Assembly: GCF_008831285.2 (NCBI RefSeq)
Contig: NW_022204921.1
Location: forward strand, 1-40,504
Source of the DNA: Nymphaea colorata
Taxonomy: Eukaryota > Streptophyta > Magnoliopsida > Nymphaeales > Nymphaeaceae
Direction: 5' to 3'
DNA: 40,504 nucleotides
Shown: positions 23,224-33,210 of the stretch, one piece after another
How positions within the stretch are numbered: position 1 is the stretch's first letter
How the letters are laid out: the number at the start of each line of letters is the position of its first letter
Translations under genes and position numbers: made by a program
Notes under the pieces: generated by a model
What the model saw: the letters and a program-made list of their open reading frames with translations, nothing else
What the model was told of the DNA's origin: nothing
The model's database searches: none

Positions 23224-23880
23224 TCAAAAGCAAAAACGACGGTTGATTGGTGATTGCCACCAAAAGTTATTGAAATGCTTGTTGCTATCTTCCTGTCGAA
23301 TGCAGTGAATGACACTGGTCGGATTATATGTAATTTTCATTATTTCCAGAAGCTATATGAGGTAGACTCCGATGATCAGAACTCCGTTCAGGGGATCAAC
23401 AGACGTGTAGTCGGAGGTAAAGACCCAATTGTTATTTCCATAGAAGCTATCTTTACTGCCGATGACGAGGTTATTGGCGCCAGCGACATTGTTATTATTA
23501 CCGACTATGACATTGTTGTATTGGATCAGGCATTTGCGCACATTTTGCAGCAAATTTGAAACCTTCACGACTTTCTGGTAAATTGAATTGAACACGAATC
23601 CTTGCGAAAAAAAATTGCATGTCACTGTGGGCGCGTTGGCATTGTACCCTGAAAAACCGAATATGCTCTTGAAGGAGAAGAGCTGTCCGAACCCAAATAG
23701 GTTGGGCTGAGCTTGACAGTTGAAATTTTGCAGTAGAGAATTTTTGAGATCGGAAATTGCAGCGTTGGTCTGGGCGAGCAGCACTGGGTCAATGTTAAGA
23801 TCTCCGAAGAAATTCTCTCCACTAGCTGTCATAGCCAACACGAAGATTAAGAGGATTACCCTTGCTTGTGTATTTTCCAT
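23224..23880 (-). CDS. secreted protein with Asn/Gly repeat tail
   Basis: The N-terminus is a typical signal peptide (MENTQARVILLIFVLAMTAS, cleavage likely after SG). The mature part holds a Phe/Gly-rich stretch (PNLFGFGQLFSFKSIFGF), three or more Cys, and then N-x-V-x-G-x-x-N units (NNVIVGNNNNVAGANN, LVIGSKDSFYGNNN). These resemble solenoid surface repeats. One frame runs to the TGA at 23224-23226 through a TAG at 23353-23355 read as Glu. The last about 40 residues differ in character, so a one-base error near 23355 may hide the true end. A surface, extrusome or extracellular-matrix role is an inference; no family was recognised. Confidence 0.6.
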
Positions 23881-24107
23881 TTGGAATTAATTATGAACCG
23901 TAGAATATCGCTTCGATTTTAATAGAGGTATATTTAAAGTCGATATTCGAAATATAATCGAAAAGATTATTTCCATTTTCTTTAATTATTCAAATAGCTT
24001 GTTATATTATGCATCTTTATTTATCATTTTCTTTTACTTGTTATTGAGACCTTTGAAGGTTCCCTTCAGCTATTAGAAATAATTGAAATTATAACTTATA
24101 CTCTGAA
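23881..24107. promoter_or_regulatory. divergent intergenic region
   Basis: An AT-rich gap of 227 bases between the secreted-protein gene (minus) and the MORN5 homologue (plus). It should contain both promoters; no motif was recognised. Confidence 0.35.
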
Positions 24108-24688
24108 ATGACTACTTGGTTGGGAGATAAATATGAGGGCGAATACAAAGAAGGATGGTACCACGGATACGGAAGGCTTGAACTTGATAATGGAGTCGTA
24201 TACGAGGGACAATTTGTCAAGGGACAGTTTCATGGCGAAGGGAAACTTATCTATCCAAATGTATAACAAGCTTAATTAAGGGAGGCTACTACAAGGCTCA
24301 GTGGGTGGAGGGCAAGATGATTAATGGCGAATACATTTTCAACGATAATCTTAATTTTTAGAAGGAAGGCTGGAAGCATTGCATTAACGATGATCGCAGG
24401 TTTTACCAAGAATATCTTCACGGGATCAAGCCTTCTGGAGCTACCCAGCAGACCCGTGAAGACAAGCCCCACAACATTCCTACTGGCACCTATGACACCG
24501 GAGACGGCTATTATGAGCCTGTCAAGAGTATCATATACACCTATGATCATAAAATCTACCGCACCCCCACCGAGCAGGAGGTAAAGTTCATCATCGAGAA
24601 ATGCAGATATGTTCCCAAGGCAGTTGACATCGACGGAAGCAAAGACAGAGTCATCAAAAAAGTATTAGAAATCGAAACGAAAAAATGA
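24108..24688 (+). CDS. MORN5: MORN repeat protein, MORN5 homologue
   Basis: MORN5 is a small protein conserved in organisms with motile cilia and found in flagella. After removing a 20-nt intron the ORF is 187 codons. Three N-terminal MORN units (YEGEYKEGWYHGYGRLEL, YEGQFVKGQFHGEGKLIY, YYKAQWVEGKMINGEY) are followed by the MORN5-specific tail: FEKEGWKHCINDDRRFYQEY, HGIKPSG, then IPTGTYDTGDGYYEPV. I recall the same order in the human protein (DRRFYTEI, GLKPAG, GDGFYNPV). Length and domain order match the family. The gene converges on the coiled-coil gene at 24711 with only 22 bases between the two stops. Confidence 0.88.
24261..24280 (+). other. 20-nt intron in MORN5 homologue
   Basis: Sequence GTATAACAAGCTTAATTAAG. 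It ends AAG rather than TAG. Splicing joins LIYPN to GGYYKAQWVEGK, restoring the third MORN unit. Confidence 0.88.
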
Positions 24689-24710
24689 TTAAGAGGCGCT
24701 TTTATAACAA

Positions 24711-25397
24711 TCATATCATCTTTACTTTTCCACCTATTGAGTTGTTGAGGAAACATTGAGTTAAGGAGAGGATTTTTTCAACGATTGGAGAATGGGAGTT
24801 GTCTGTCTTCGCCAAACTGACTACGTTTGAAAGGAGACTCTATTGTATCTTTATCTTGTTTTTGAGAACACCGTTTTCCTTGATGACGTTTTCTTGGAGA
24901 TTTTATAGTTCGATAATTTTGGGAAGCATATTTTAGTACTCTTTGACCTTGTGTGCCATCTCTTGAACCTATTAGGATTTCTCCTTTAGCTTATTTTCTC
25001 GATCCTGGATATAATGCTTGCACTTCTTAACATCCTCTTTAAGCCTGACGTTGTCCTTGGTCAATAGTTATACTTGCTATTTGTACATTTTTAATGTATT
25101 GACCAGTGACTCTCGCTCCATCTGAAAGGCTTCCGCAAGACTGTTATTATTTGCGTTAGCTATCATACTTTCAGATGGCTCTGTATTTACAACGCTCATT
25201 TACAGTTTGTTCGTGATTGTTTTATTTCTTTTGGTGGTCATGGGGCTAACTGAAGACTCATTTCTTCCTTCATGAGTCAAAAGGCTCTTGTTCGTAAGAT
25301 GCCGGAATGAAAGTTGAGTGATTGTCTCTTTCGCTTTGAACGGATTGGGCTTTTGGAGGATTGATGAGATGTTGCGATTCAAATTTTACTTATTCAT
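24711..25397 (-). CDS. coiled-coil protein, unknown function
   Basis: An intact frame of 228 residues from the ATG at 25397 to the TGA at 24711-24713. The first about 65 residues are basic and Ser/Thr-rich (KPNPFKAKETITQLSFRH). The rest is a coiled coil (ERESLVNTLKMYKEQV, LTKDNVRLKEDVKKCKHYI, QDRENKLKEKSE, MAHKVKEYENMLPKIIEL). A second in-frame ATG at 25199 would give 162 residues without the basic leader. Not recognised. A structural role near microtubules would fit but is not shown. Confidence 0.6.
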
Positions 25398-25444
25398 AAA
25401 CGGACTTATTATTATAGCGTATAGGACGATAGAATATACAAAAA

Positions 25445-26086
25445 TCATCTCCAAGCTTATTCAAACCTGCCAGAGTGGGGGTGAGAGAAGTTGTTTTGGG
25501 AATGCTCACTACGCATCTATTTTTTCTGAACTATTTGGAGGCAGTAATCTTCTCTTTCATGGCGCGGAGCCTCACGGATTGGCTCGGTGATGTGAGGCTT
25601 ATTGGCCAATTCAGCAATTTATAACATTCTGAGTCTTCTTTGAACTTACGCATCCTTCAGCCTTTTGTCACTCATGATGCATCGATGTAAAAGCTCCTCA
25701 GTTGATCGCCTCGTCGATGACTCATATTTCACTTTGTTCCTAAATTGACTCATTGTGTACGTATCTTCCGAAATGTTTGGTGGGAAGAGTTCCTGGCTTG
25801 GTAAGAAAGGATATCTTGGCTGTTCTCTTCTCCTTAATGAAGACTCATTTTGGCTACTGTATGCTTGCATGGATTGCATATGCGAATCGTCGGTCTGCTA
25901 AAGCCATCGATCTAGCTCCTAATTCATCACAGCTCGAAACTATCTAACTGTGACTGCTCCGAGGTCCTCCATAGCAGTAGTGAAGAGTGTTCTTGCCAGC
26001 AATTTGGTAGAGCCTCTTAGTTTTGGCGTATTATTATTCATCTACTATGATGAATCAAATGTGCTATTTAAGTTTAGCCAATTCAT
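25445..26086 (-). CDS. hypothetical protein
   Basis: An intact frame of 213 residues, ATG at 26086, TGA at 25445-25447. Not recognised. It begins MNWLNLNSTFDSSEEMNNNT, has a helical part (VREFRAVMNEELDRWL), a Ser/Gln/Arg-rich middle (SLRRREQPRYPFLPSQELF), and a C-terminal part with KPHITEPIREAPRHERED. There is no membrane segment, signal peptide or known motif. The neighbour upstream is the divergent kinase gene. Confidence 0.55.
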
Positions 26087-26385
26087 ACGAGCTTCCGATG
26101 GTCTTGGAAGAAAGAAAATATTAAATGCTAAAATAAAAAAATAGCGAGGTATTTCAGGTAAATAAATTCGTTTTGTTAAATTCATCATTATTTCTATGAA
26201 AAGTAATTCTTAAGCTTGAAAATAACCAGAGTTACTGGCAAGGCTTTTTACCGATTAAACATTCAATAACAAAAGTCTTATGTTATTTTCATTAGTGGTT
26301 TCTTCAATATATCGATCAAATGCTTCACAGATTCTATTAATACACTTGTTGGAATAGTTCAAATAAATATTATCATATAAAGTAC
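26087..26385. promoter_or_regulatory. largest divergent intergenic region (299 bases)
   Basis: This AT-rich segment separates the minus-strand hypothetical gene from the kinase. It should hold both promoters. I see no repeat, RNA gene or ORF of interest in it. Confidence 0.35.
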
Positions 26386-28135
26386 ATGAGTAAACCAAAC
26401 CATCACAAACTCAAGCTTACCTATGATGAGTACAGAAAAATGGGCAAGAGCATCGCCAACGCCATCATCGGTAAGTACGTTGTTTACAACTAAATCGGCA
26501 GAGGAGCGTTCGGAGCAGTCTACAAGGGAATGAATGATGAAACAAAAAAGATGGTCGCCATCAAGGTGCTTGATTTATAAGCGGTCGAGCAGGATCCAAG
26601 CGAAAAGGTGAGGGAAATCAGGAGAAGACTATGCAGAACAGAATCACAGTTGATGATGCTCTGCAATAGCGATAATGTGGTGAAGTGCTATGATGTCTAC
26701 GAAAACAAATCGCTTAAGATCATGATCATAGAATACTGCAATGGTGGCACTCTGCAGGATGAAATCTAAAAAAAGTTCAGAATCCCAGAGAAAGAGGCTA
26801 TACTTGTATTGAAGCAAATTATAAATGGAATCGCTGTAAGAAAAGTTATATTTAGGAATTACACAGCCATCAAATTATCCATAGGGACCTCAAGGCCGAG
26901 AACATCCTTTCCCATAATGGTGTCTACAAGATCGCTGATATGGGCTTCTCAAAGCAGGTCGAGGAAAATGAAATAAAACAAACAACCTTGGGAACAATTA
27001 CCACGATGGCTCCTTAAGTCATGAGAAGAGAAGCCTACGGTTTAAAAGTAATTTATTATCTATCTAGGCTGACATTTGGTCAATTGGAGTCATCTTTTTC
27101 CAGATGGTGTTTGGACAGGTTCCTTACCGCTCCACTACAGCTTATCAAATGTATGAAGAGATTAAATCTAAAAAGCTCTTTCAAACCTAAACCTTTACAT
27201 TTAACAATTATACTGCATCTAAAGACGTTACTTTGTTTCTAAAAGAAGTGATGGTTGTAGATAGCAATAGACGTCTTGGTTGGAAAGAACTTGTTTCTCA
27301 CAAAATTTTCAAAGCATCTGGGGATGCACTGGCCAATTAGTTTAGACTTACCCTTGAGTTGAGAATGCCTGCAAAGGTAGATGAATATGAAGAGAAACAA
27401 CTTCCCTCTGTCGAAGAAATGCTTGTTAAATTTTAGGAGTCTAAATTTGACAATAATCCTCAAGAATTGATTAGAATGACTCAAGCATAAGCTACTAACA
27501 AGATGATGGAGCTTAAAGACCACGACAATACCATTTTCCAGTGGGCGAAGCTAACCCACGTTTAATGTCTCAAGACCCAGCTCATCTACAACGAAATTAT
27601 TGAGAAGATATAAATTTACCAGCTTTTCGACATGGATGATCGTCAGGTAGTGTAGATGATGTATCTATTATGCACTCGTTGCAAGAACAATATTAGCGTC
27701 ATCAACTAAAAACTCAAGAAAGAGGGTAAGGAAATAGCATTCGTGGCTCAAAACCTTTACGATACTGTCAAATCTCTTTATCAAAAGATTGATTAAGCAT
27801 GGAAAAAATACTCCAATATGCTCACAAAAGTGGAAAATAAAGTAAGCAGTATCATCTCTGATCGTTTTACCAAAATCTTCAATAGAAAATCGCTGGAATA
27901 AAAGGACAATTATTTGGTAGGAATCGAAAACGTCTATTATTCCAAAGAATAACAAGTTAACTTTACGGATAAAGAGTACATAACTCCACTCATTGGGGAT
28001 ATTTGTCACAAAAATCCCACTGTCGCGAAAAAGGTGAAGAATTATCTTTCTCATTATGTGGAAATCAACAATATTAAGCTAGAGGAGCTTCATAAGCGCA
28101 GCTTCCAGGAGTACGTAGACATGATTCTTCAATGA
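26386..28135 (+). CDS. serine/threonine protein kinase with long C-terminal extension
   Basis: After removal of two 20-nt introns the ORF is 570 codons in one frame. The kinase domain has all core motifs: IGRGAFGAVYKG (P-loop), MVAIKVLDL (Lys of VAIK), IEYCNGGTLQDEI, IIHRDLKAENIL (catalytic loop), IADMGFSKQV (DMG in place of DFG), MAPEVMRREAYG with the APE Glu encoded by TAA, and ADIWSIGVIFFQM. The loop and DMG resemble the ULK-like kinases expanded in ciliates. The C-terminal 300 residues are helical (LPSVEEMLVKFEES, NLYDTVKSLYQKID) with no named domain. Catalysis is expected because K, D and the metal-binding D are all present. Confidence 0.9.
26836..26855 (+). other. 20-nt intron 1 of kinase gene
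   Basis: Sequence GTAAGAAAAGTTATATTTAG. Splicing joins IINGIA to ELHSHQIIHRDLKAEN, the conserved kinase helix and catalytic loop. Confidence 0.93.
27048..27067 (+). other. 20-nt intron 2 of kinase gene
   Basis: Sequence GTAATTTATTATCTATCTAG. Splicing joins EAYGLK to ADIWSIGVIFFQM. Confidence 0.93.
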
Positions 28136-28358
28136 CATGCATTTGCATAATTACCTTACTGCCAATAGATAATTAATCTATCTTTGCTAATTAATATTTG
28201 CCGACTAGGCCTTGCTATTTTTAATGATATTATTGTATAAGATAAAGAACTAGGCAGGAGATGAGTCTGCCTGATGGTCTTTATCACCTACTCTCTAAAT
28301 TGATAGTTATTATTTCAAAATAAGCAGATTATTAACTATTCAAAGTTTAATAATTTTA

Positions 28359-30152
28359 ATGATTAGTCTTAAGGATGAGATCAAACGATTCGAAAATATG
28401 GTTTATAATAAACAACTAGCGTAATTCGTCACAGTGGACCAAAATTTTGTTGGCGGAGGTATAAGAATATAGTCAATGATCCATGAGAGTAATTTCATTG
28501 TCGAAGAACTGAAGAAAATGAACTCAGTCTTTCTCAATTATTGCAAGCTTAATGAAAAAGTATATAACAAAATCATGGAACACGAGCTTAATCTTCACGT
28601 GGAGCAAGGGAAATTAAATAGTTTGACAGTTTCACTTGATAGAAAGATAGACGACATGACCAAAAGTATGAAAGAATTACATGCAAATACAGTGCAGGAA
28701 AATCAGAAGAGCATGGCTGTCATATAAACAGTCACTTTTCCTTTGAAAGAAGAACTTGACAGAAAAATTGACAAAACTACTTTCGAGCTGCAAATGAAAA
28801 AAATATTGGAAGAGTATGATGAAGGCACTCTTGCAAAAGATGAAGTGCCTGAAGGTCAAGCTGATGACAGGCTTAGCAACGGGAGCAGTAATGGTGGTGG
28901 CCTTAGTGGACTAACAGCTGAGGGGCTTCCGATCGTTAAAAAGAAGGGAAAAGTAAGCTATGATGACTTCTATCGCCTTCAGGCATAGATCCACAACAAA
29001 ATGAAAGCTTCATAAGCGAAATTACAAGTAACAACGAGTGAAGCTAATGAAATTAAATAGTTAATCCTAAAGTATATCCTACGATAAATAAAGGAGCGAT
29101 GGAACTCTCAATTCACACAACATAAATCTACAAGCTTAATCATGACGTCCTAGAGCAGCAAAACCACTTCACATCTCTCATAAGCAAAATACAGCAGGAA
29201 TTAAATAATAAACAAGTGATCAATATTGGAGTACAAAGCTGGAAGCATTCTTTTAAAAGCAGCTAAAACCAATCATCACTGCCATCTAATAAAACATAAA
29301 AACAGGTCAAAAGTAGTTTAAAAAGCACAAATAATAAAGTCAACGTAAATTTTCATCCATCGATGAAGAGTTTTCAAAGACGAAAACCGTAATTCATGCA
29401 ACTGATTCAGTAGTGAAGAGGCATACGAAGTAAATACAACAATTATGGAAAATATACAATAAAATTACGAAGTATTTTGCGATTAACGAGCAAAAAACTA
29501 GAGATGCTTAGATCAGTTAAGGTTCGATATTGGCAAAAAATTCTAAAATCTTTAAAAATCTGTCAAAGCATAAACATAACATTTGCGCCATACAATCGAA
29601 AACTTAGTTAATACGATTGAAGAATCTGTGCTAAAAAATGTTAACAAGAGAGTATAATTACAGTTAAAGACCATATAGTCGTAGATAAGATTGAACAGGG
29701 ACAAAATTAAAGGACTAAGGAATGACATGGGCATCATCTGTTAGGAGATAAAGAATGTGAAAGACATTCTATCCAAAAAAGCAAACTTTACTGATATCAT
29801 CCATCAAGTTGAGAGAAAAGCAGATCGAGAAGACTTTAGATAGCTATAGTCGAAGATGCAATAAACCTCCCAGCAATTCGTCTCAAAGAATCTCAACGAA
29901 AGCATCAATTTTAGTAGAGTTTAGAAGCCATAACGAGTAAGGGCTAATTCAACCACCAGGACAAATAAAACTCTGGTCCCTCCCCGCTCAGCTACAAATA
30001 GGATGAATAAGACTGACTTATAGGCTGGAACGAAGATATTTATGTGTGGAATAGACGGTGGAATCGGAGAATGTAGAGGAATGACGAGCCAAAATTCAAG
30101 AAGAAAAAGTATCAAATCATCTGCTGCAGTTATTAGTGATTTTATATTATGA
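28359..30152 (+). CDS. coiled-coil protein, unknown function
   Basis: About 595 residues. The ATG at 28359 opens MISLKDEIKRFENMVYNK. A first intact stretch to about 29050 contains YCKLNEKVYNKIMEHELNLH, SVSLDR-type heptads, an acidic Gly/Ser linker and GKVSYDDFYRLQAEIHNKM. The centre needs at least two frame switches (MELSIHTTEIYKLNHDVLE is one piece). The last part is clean: IRLNRDKIKGLRNDMGIIC, VKDILSKKANFTDIIHQVE, RKADREDF. It then becomes a basic Ser/Arg/Thr tail ending at TGA 30150-30152. The K-A-D/N-x-x-D pattern is common in axonemal coiled coils, but I do not assign a family. Confidence 0.55.
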
Positions 30153-30228
30153 ACTACTTATCTTCTATTTAGCAAAGAGTGTCCATCTTTCCACTCTATC
30201 TTGACGTATATGAAAATAAAAGATAAAA

Positions 30229-30567
30229 TCAGGTCCTATCCTTGTGGCTCTTGATACGTGTCCTCCTATTTCTTCCTTCGTTGAAGCATTTGTTGCAAAA
30301 CTTGCATTGATAAGTTTTCTGAGGTCCAGAGATGGACTCTGAACACTTCTCCTTGAGATCTTGGGTCAGCTTGATCTTCAGCTCATTTGACTTTTTCGTC
30401 AGTCCCTTGCTGATCTCCACCCTGATATGTTCGATCATCTTCTCAACCATCATAACCTTGTTCAAGATTTGAACCTCAATGCAGGCATCGTTAGCTGTCA
30501 TTGCTTTAGCAGTCTGAATAAATAGTATAATTAACTTCCAAAGGTAGCGAGAATAAATAAAGTCCAT
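30229..30567 (-). CDS. small C2H2-type zinc finger protein
   Basis: ORF of 112 residues from the ATG at 30567 (or the inner ATG at 30501, which avoids the odd hydrophobic leader) to the TGA at 30229. A helical segment (EKMIEHIRVEISKGLTKK) precedes YQCKFCNKCFNEGR. In the annotated frame the first zinc-ligand His is absent. A neighbouring frame reads GGHVSRA before the frame returns to HKDRT, so two compensating one-base errors would give a normal C-x2-C...H-x4-H finger. That this is a ciliate-type single-finger protein is likely. If start 30567 is used, only 27 bases separate it from the divergent gene at 30595. Confidence 0.55.
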   Translation of the reverse strand: MDFIYSRYLWKLIILFIQTAKAMTANDACIEVQILNKVMMVEKMIEHIRVEISKGLTKKSNELKIKLTQDLKEKCSESISGPQKTYQCKFCNKCFNEGRNRRTRIKSHKDRT

Positions 30568-30594
30568 TCAATATTATAATACCGTAGTATCAGA

Positions 30595-31362
30595 ATGGCA
30601 GAGTTAACAGAAAAAATCAAATTCACAATTATCGAGAGTCCCATTAATGAAGTCATGAATGACTCAATATTTCAACGATTCCCTGAACACTCACAAATAA
30701 CTCCCAAATTAGCTTATCCTAATATTGGTGACATCAGAAAAGGTATTGAGCAGAATAGCAACAAAAATAAAGAGGAATAAGCTGTTTCTTCGCAAAAAGA
30801 ATGCTAAACTAAAAGGAAAAATGGTCTTTAAAATAGTGAAGATAAGGATGCTAAAGTAAATGTTTTGCCAATAAGTGTGTACTTGACTTCCAGAAGTAAC
30901 TCATAACGCAATAAATCCCAAGATGGAGTAGACTAGAGGATGAATAACAAACTCAACATCTACAAGCGATTGCATTTTAAGTAAGAGGTTAGCCTTAGTC
31001 CCCAAGAAGGCTTGAAGCCAACTAAAAATGAAACCTTTAACAACATCCTTCATGAAATTGGATAGTTCAAAAAATCAATCAACCAGATCCGACAAAAGCT
31101 TTAGAAAAACATTGAATACAGCCGATAATAGGTCAAGCACATCTCTGAGAAAAAAGGAAAAAAACGCAATAACTATGAATATTCGCATTAAAACTATAGC
31201 TACACTAACTATCGGGATTTGTCGAATAGAGAAAAGACTAACAGATCAAATGATAAATGGAGATCCCATGAAAGAGGTTTTACCTTCCTAAAAGACCATA
31301 TCGCTATTCAATAATTTACAATCGATGCTTCTGATTTCCAAGCGGCAACTAGACCAGAATGA
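30595..31362 (+). CDS. hypothetical charged protein
   Basis: An intact frame of 255 residues plus TGA (31360-31362). It starts MAELTEKIKFTIIESPINEV, has an Asn/Lys/Ser-rich centre, a helical part (NNILHEIGEFKKSINQIREK) and a Tyr/Asn/Arg/Ser stretch (YEYSHENYSYTNYRDLSN). No recognised domain, signal or membrane helix. About a dozen codons are TAA or TAG. It sits 71 bases upstream of SNW1 on the same strand. Confidence 0.58.
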
Positions 31363-31433
31363 TCATGTAGTAAACCATTCTATATACAAATTAACGTAAA
31401 GGGTCATTGTATACTCTTATAATATTTTAAAGA

Positions 31434-32565
31434 ATGATTGTAAACGCCCCAAAGAAACACGGTGAGGTTGCCCACAACTTCAAAAATCGGTATGTCGATC
31501 CAAGCTAATTACAAAAGCCATCGTCAGAGACGACTCAAAAGTCGATGCAATCAGCTCGCGATAAGATTGATGAGATACTGGGAGTAAAAAAAGAAGCAGC
31601 CTTCGGAACAAATATTCAAAAATTGGGAACGACAACATCGGAGATGGTCAAATTTACTGCCAAAGGATAAGAGGGATCAACCAAACAAAGAGTTGCTCGC
31701 ATTGATTCTGTTCAAGTTGACCCACTCGCTCCTCCCATGCACAAGCATAGAAAACTCCCAAAGGGCCAGGGGTCTCCACCTCCTCCACTTCTTAGATCTC
31801 CACCCAGAAAACTGACTCCCAAAGATATGGCTGACTGGAAAGTCCTCCTTGCATCTCAAACTGGAAGAATTCAAGAGGTTATACCATTCCATTCACATGA
31901 GGTTGGCTGCTGACGGTAGGTCTCTCCAGCATAACACAATCAACGAGTCATTTGCTGATATCATCGACTCTCTGTACGTTGCGGAGCGTCAATCGAAGCT
32001 TGAGCTTGAGGAAAGGGCAAAATTCAAAGAAGTGTGGATTACAAGCAATACCTCAAGAAATAAGAAGAGATGAGAAGATTAGCAATGTAGGCTAAGGAGG
32101 ATATGAAAAGAATCCAAAAAACGAAGATGATGAAGATGAAGATTAATAACTTCGTGAAAGATAGGAGTTTAGATATCATCGTATGAGGGAAATCGAAAGA
32201 GAAGAAAGAATGAAGAAGGTTGGAACAGAAAGGAAGAAACAGATTAAAAAATAAGAGAGAGATATCAGCGAAAAAGTTGCTTTGGGACAAGCTCAGCCTA
32301 CCAACCAAGACTTAATGTACGATCAAAGGCTGTTTGATAATGCTGGCGGATTGGAGGCTGGCAATTCTGACAGCTAAGATGATAACCTTTATGATAAACC
32401 ACTCTTTGCGGATCGTAGTGCAGTTCATGCTCAAACAGCCAACACAGGAACAAGGATAAGGCTATCAGGACGGCTCCAGTTCAATTTGAAATGCATAAGG
32501 AGTCTATTTTCGGCATGAATGATCTTCTTTCTAAGCCTCAAAAGAAGCAAAAACGTGATGAATGA
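31434..32565 (+). CDS. SNW1: SNW1/SKIP (Prp45) spliceosome protein
   Basis: SNW1 is a core spliceosome scaffold (Prp19-related complex, catalytic steps) and a transcription coregulator. Recognisable segments in order: RVARIDSVQVDPLAPP; KLPKGQGSPPPPLLRSPPRK; LTPKDMADWKV; the hallmark SNWKN within PPCISNWKNSRGYTIPF; MRLAADGRSL; INESFADIIDSLYVAERQ; a basic helix; then ERDISEKVALGQAQPTNQDL, MYDQRLFDNAGG and a C-terminal NLYDKPLF. I recall the same order in human SNW1. At least four single-base deletions are implied, two flanking SNWKN (near 31841 and 31898). The protein is shorter at the N-terminus than human SNW1 (about 375 against 536 residues). The stop is TGA 32563-32565. Confidence 0.9.
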
Positions 32566-32689
32566 TTCAGAATAAAATTTAATAAGAATATTATCTTTTA
32601 TCATCTATTCCTATTATGCATTTCTATATGGACATTACTTTATTGCAATGCTGAACATATGAAATAGCTTGTAATCTATTATAAAAAAG

Positions 32690-33210
32690 ATGACTTCAAA
32701 GGCAAACTACAAGGTATATATGGATGTTCAAATCGGAGGAACAGCAGCTGGCAGAATTATATTCGAGCTTTTCAACGACTTAACCTCTAAAACAAGCTAA
32801 AATTTCAGAGGCCTATGCACTGGATAATATGGAAAAGCAAATAACATGAAATTGCATTATCTTAGCACAAGGTTTCACAAAATTATTGACGGTTTTGTGA
32901 TCCAAGGTGGAGATATATCTGGTTCTGGAGGAATGGGTGGCTACTCGATCTATGGCCGAACATTTGTCGATGAAAGTTTTGCCAGAACTCATTCATGTGC
33001 GGCTTGCTCTCAATGGCAAACAGCGGTAGAAATACTAATGCTTCTCAGTTCTTTATAACTCTGAAGGCCTGTCCTCATTTGGATGGTAAGCATGTTGTCT
33101 TTGGTCAAGTTATCGACGGAATGTAAATCGTTAAGAAAATTGCTAAAGTTCCTATTGATAAAAACAGTAAGCCAAAATTCGCTGTTACGTTATTGATTGT
33201 GGGTAAATGA
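32690..33210 (+). CDS. cyclophilin-type peptidyl-prolyl isomerase
   Basis: Single-domain cyclophilin of about 173 residues: [46 protein letters not shown] (catalytic Arg and Phe present), [34 protein letters not shown] (active-site Q-F-F), [19 protein letters not shown] and a final VTLLIVGK. The Glu in KTSENF and in CTGE are both TAA codons, among the best evidence for the Glu reading. One base is missing near 33000. Tandem TGA TGA follows the natural domain end at 33208. It lies between SNW1 and SYF2. PPIL1-like spliceosomal cyclophilins bind SNW1, but this sequence looks closer to the CypA/Cyp40 type. Confidence 0.9.

Noticed and set aside
23254-23559. A 101-residue plus-strand ORF
   Set aside because: It lies antisense to the secreted-protein gene, which has a signal peptide and coherent repeats; this is a shadow frame.
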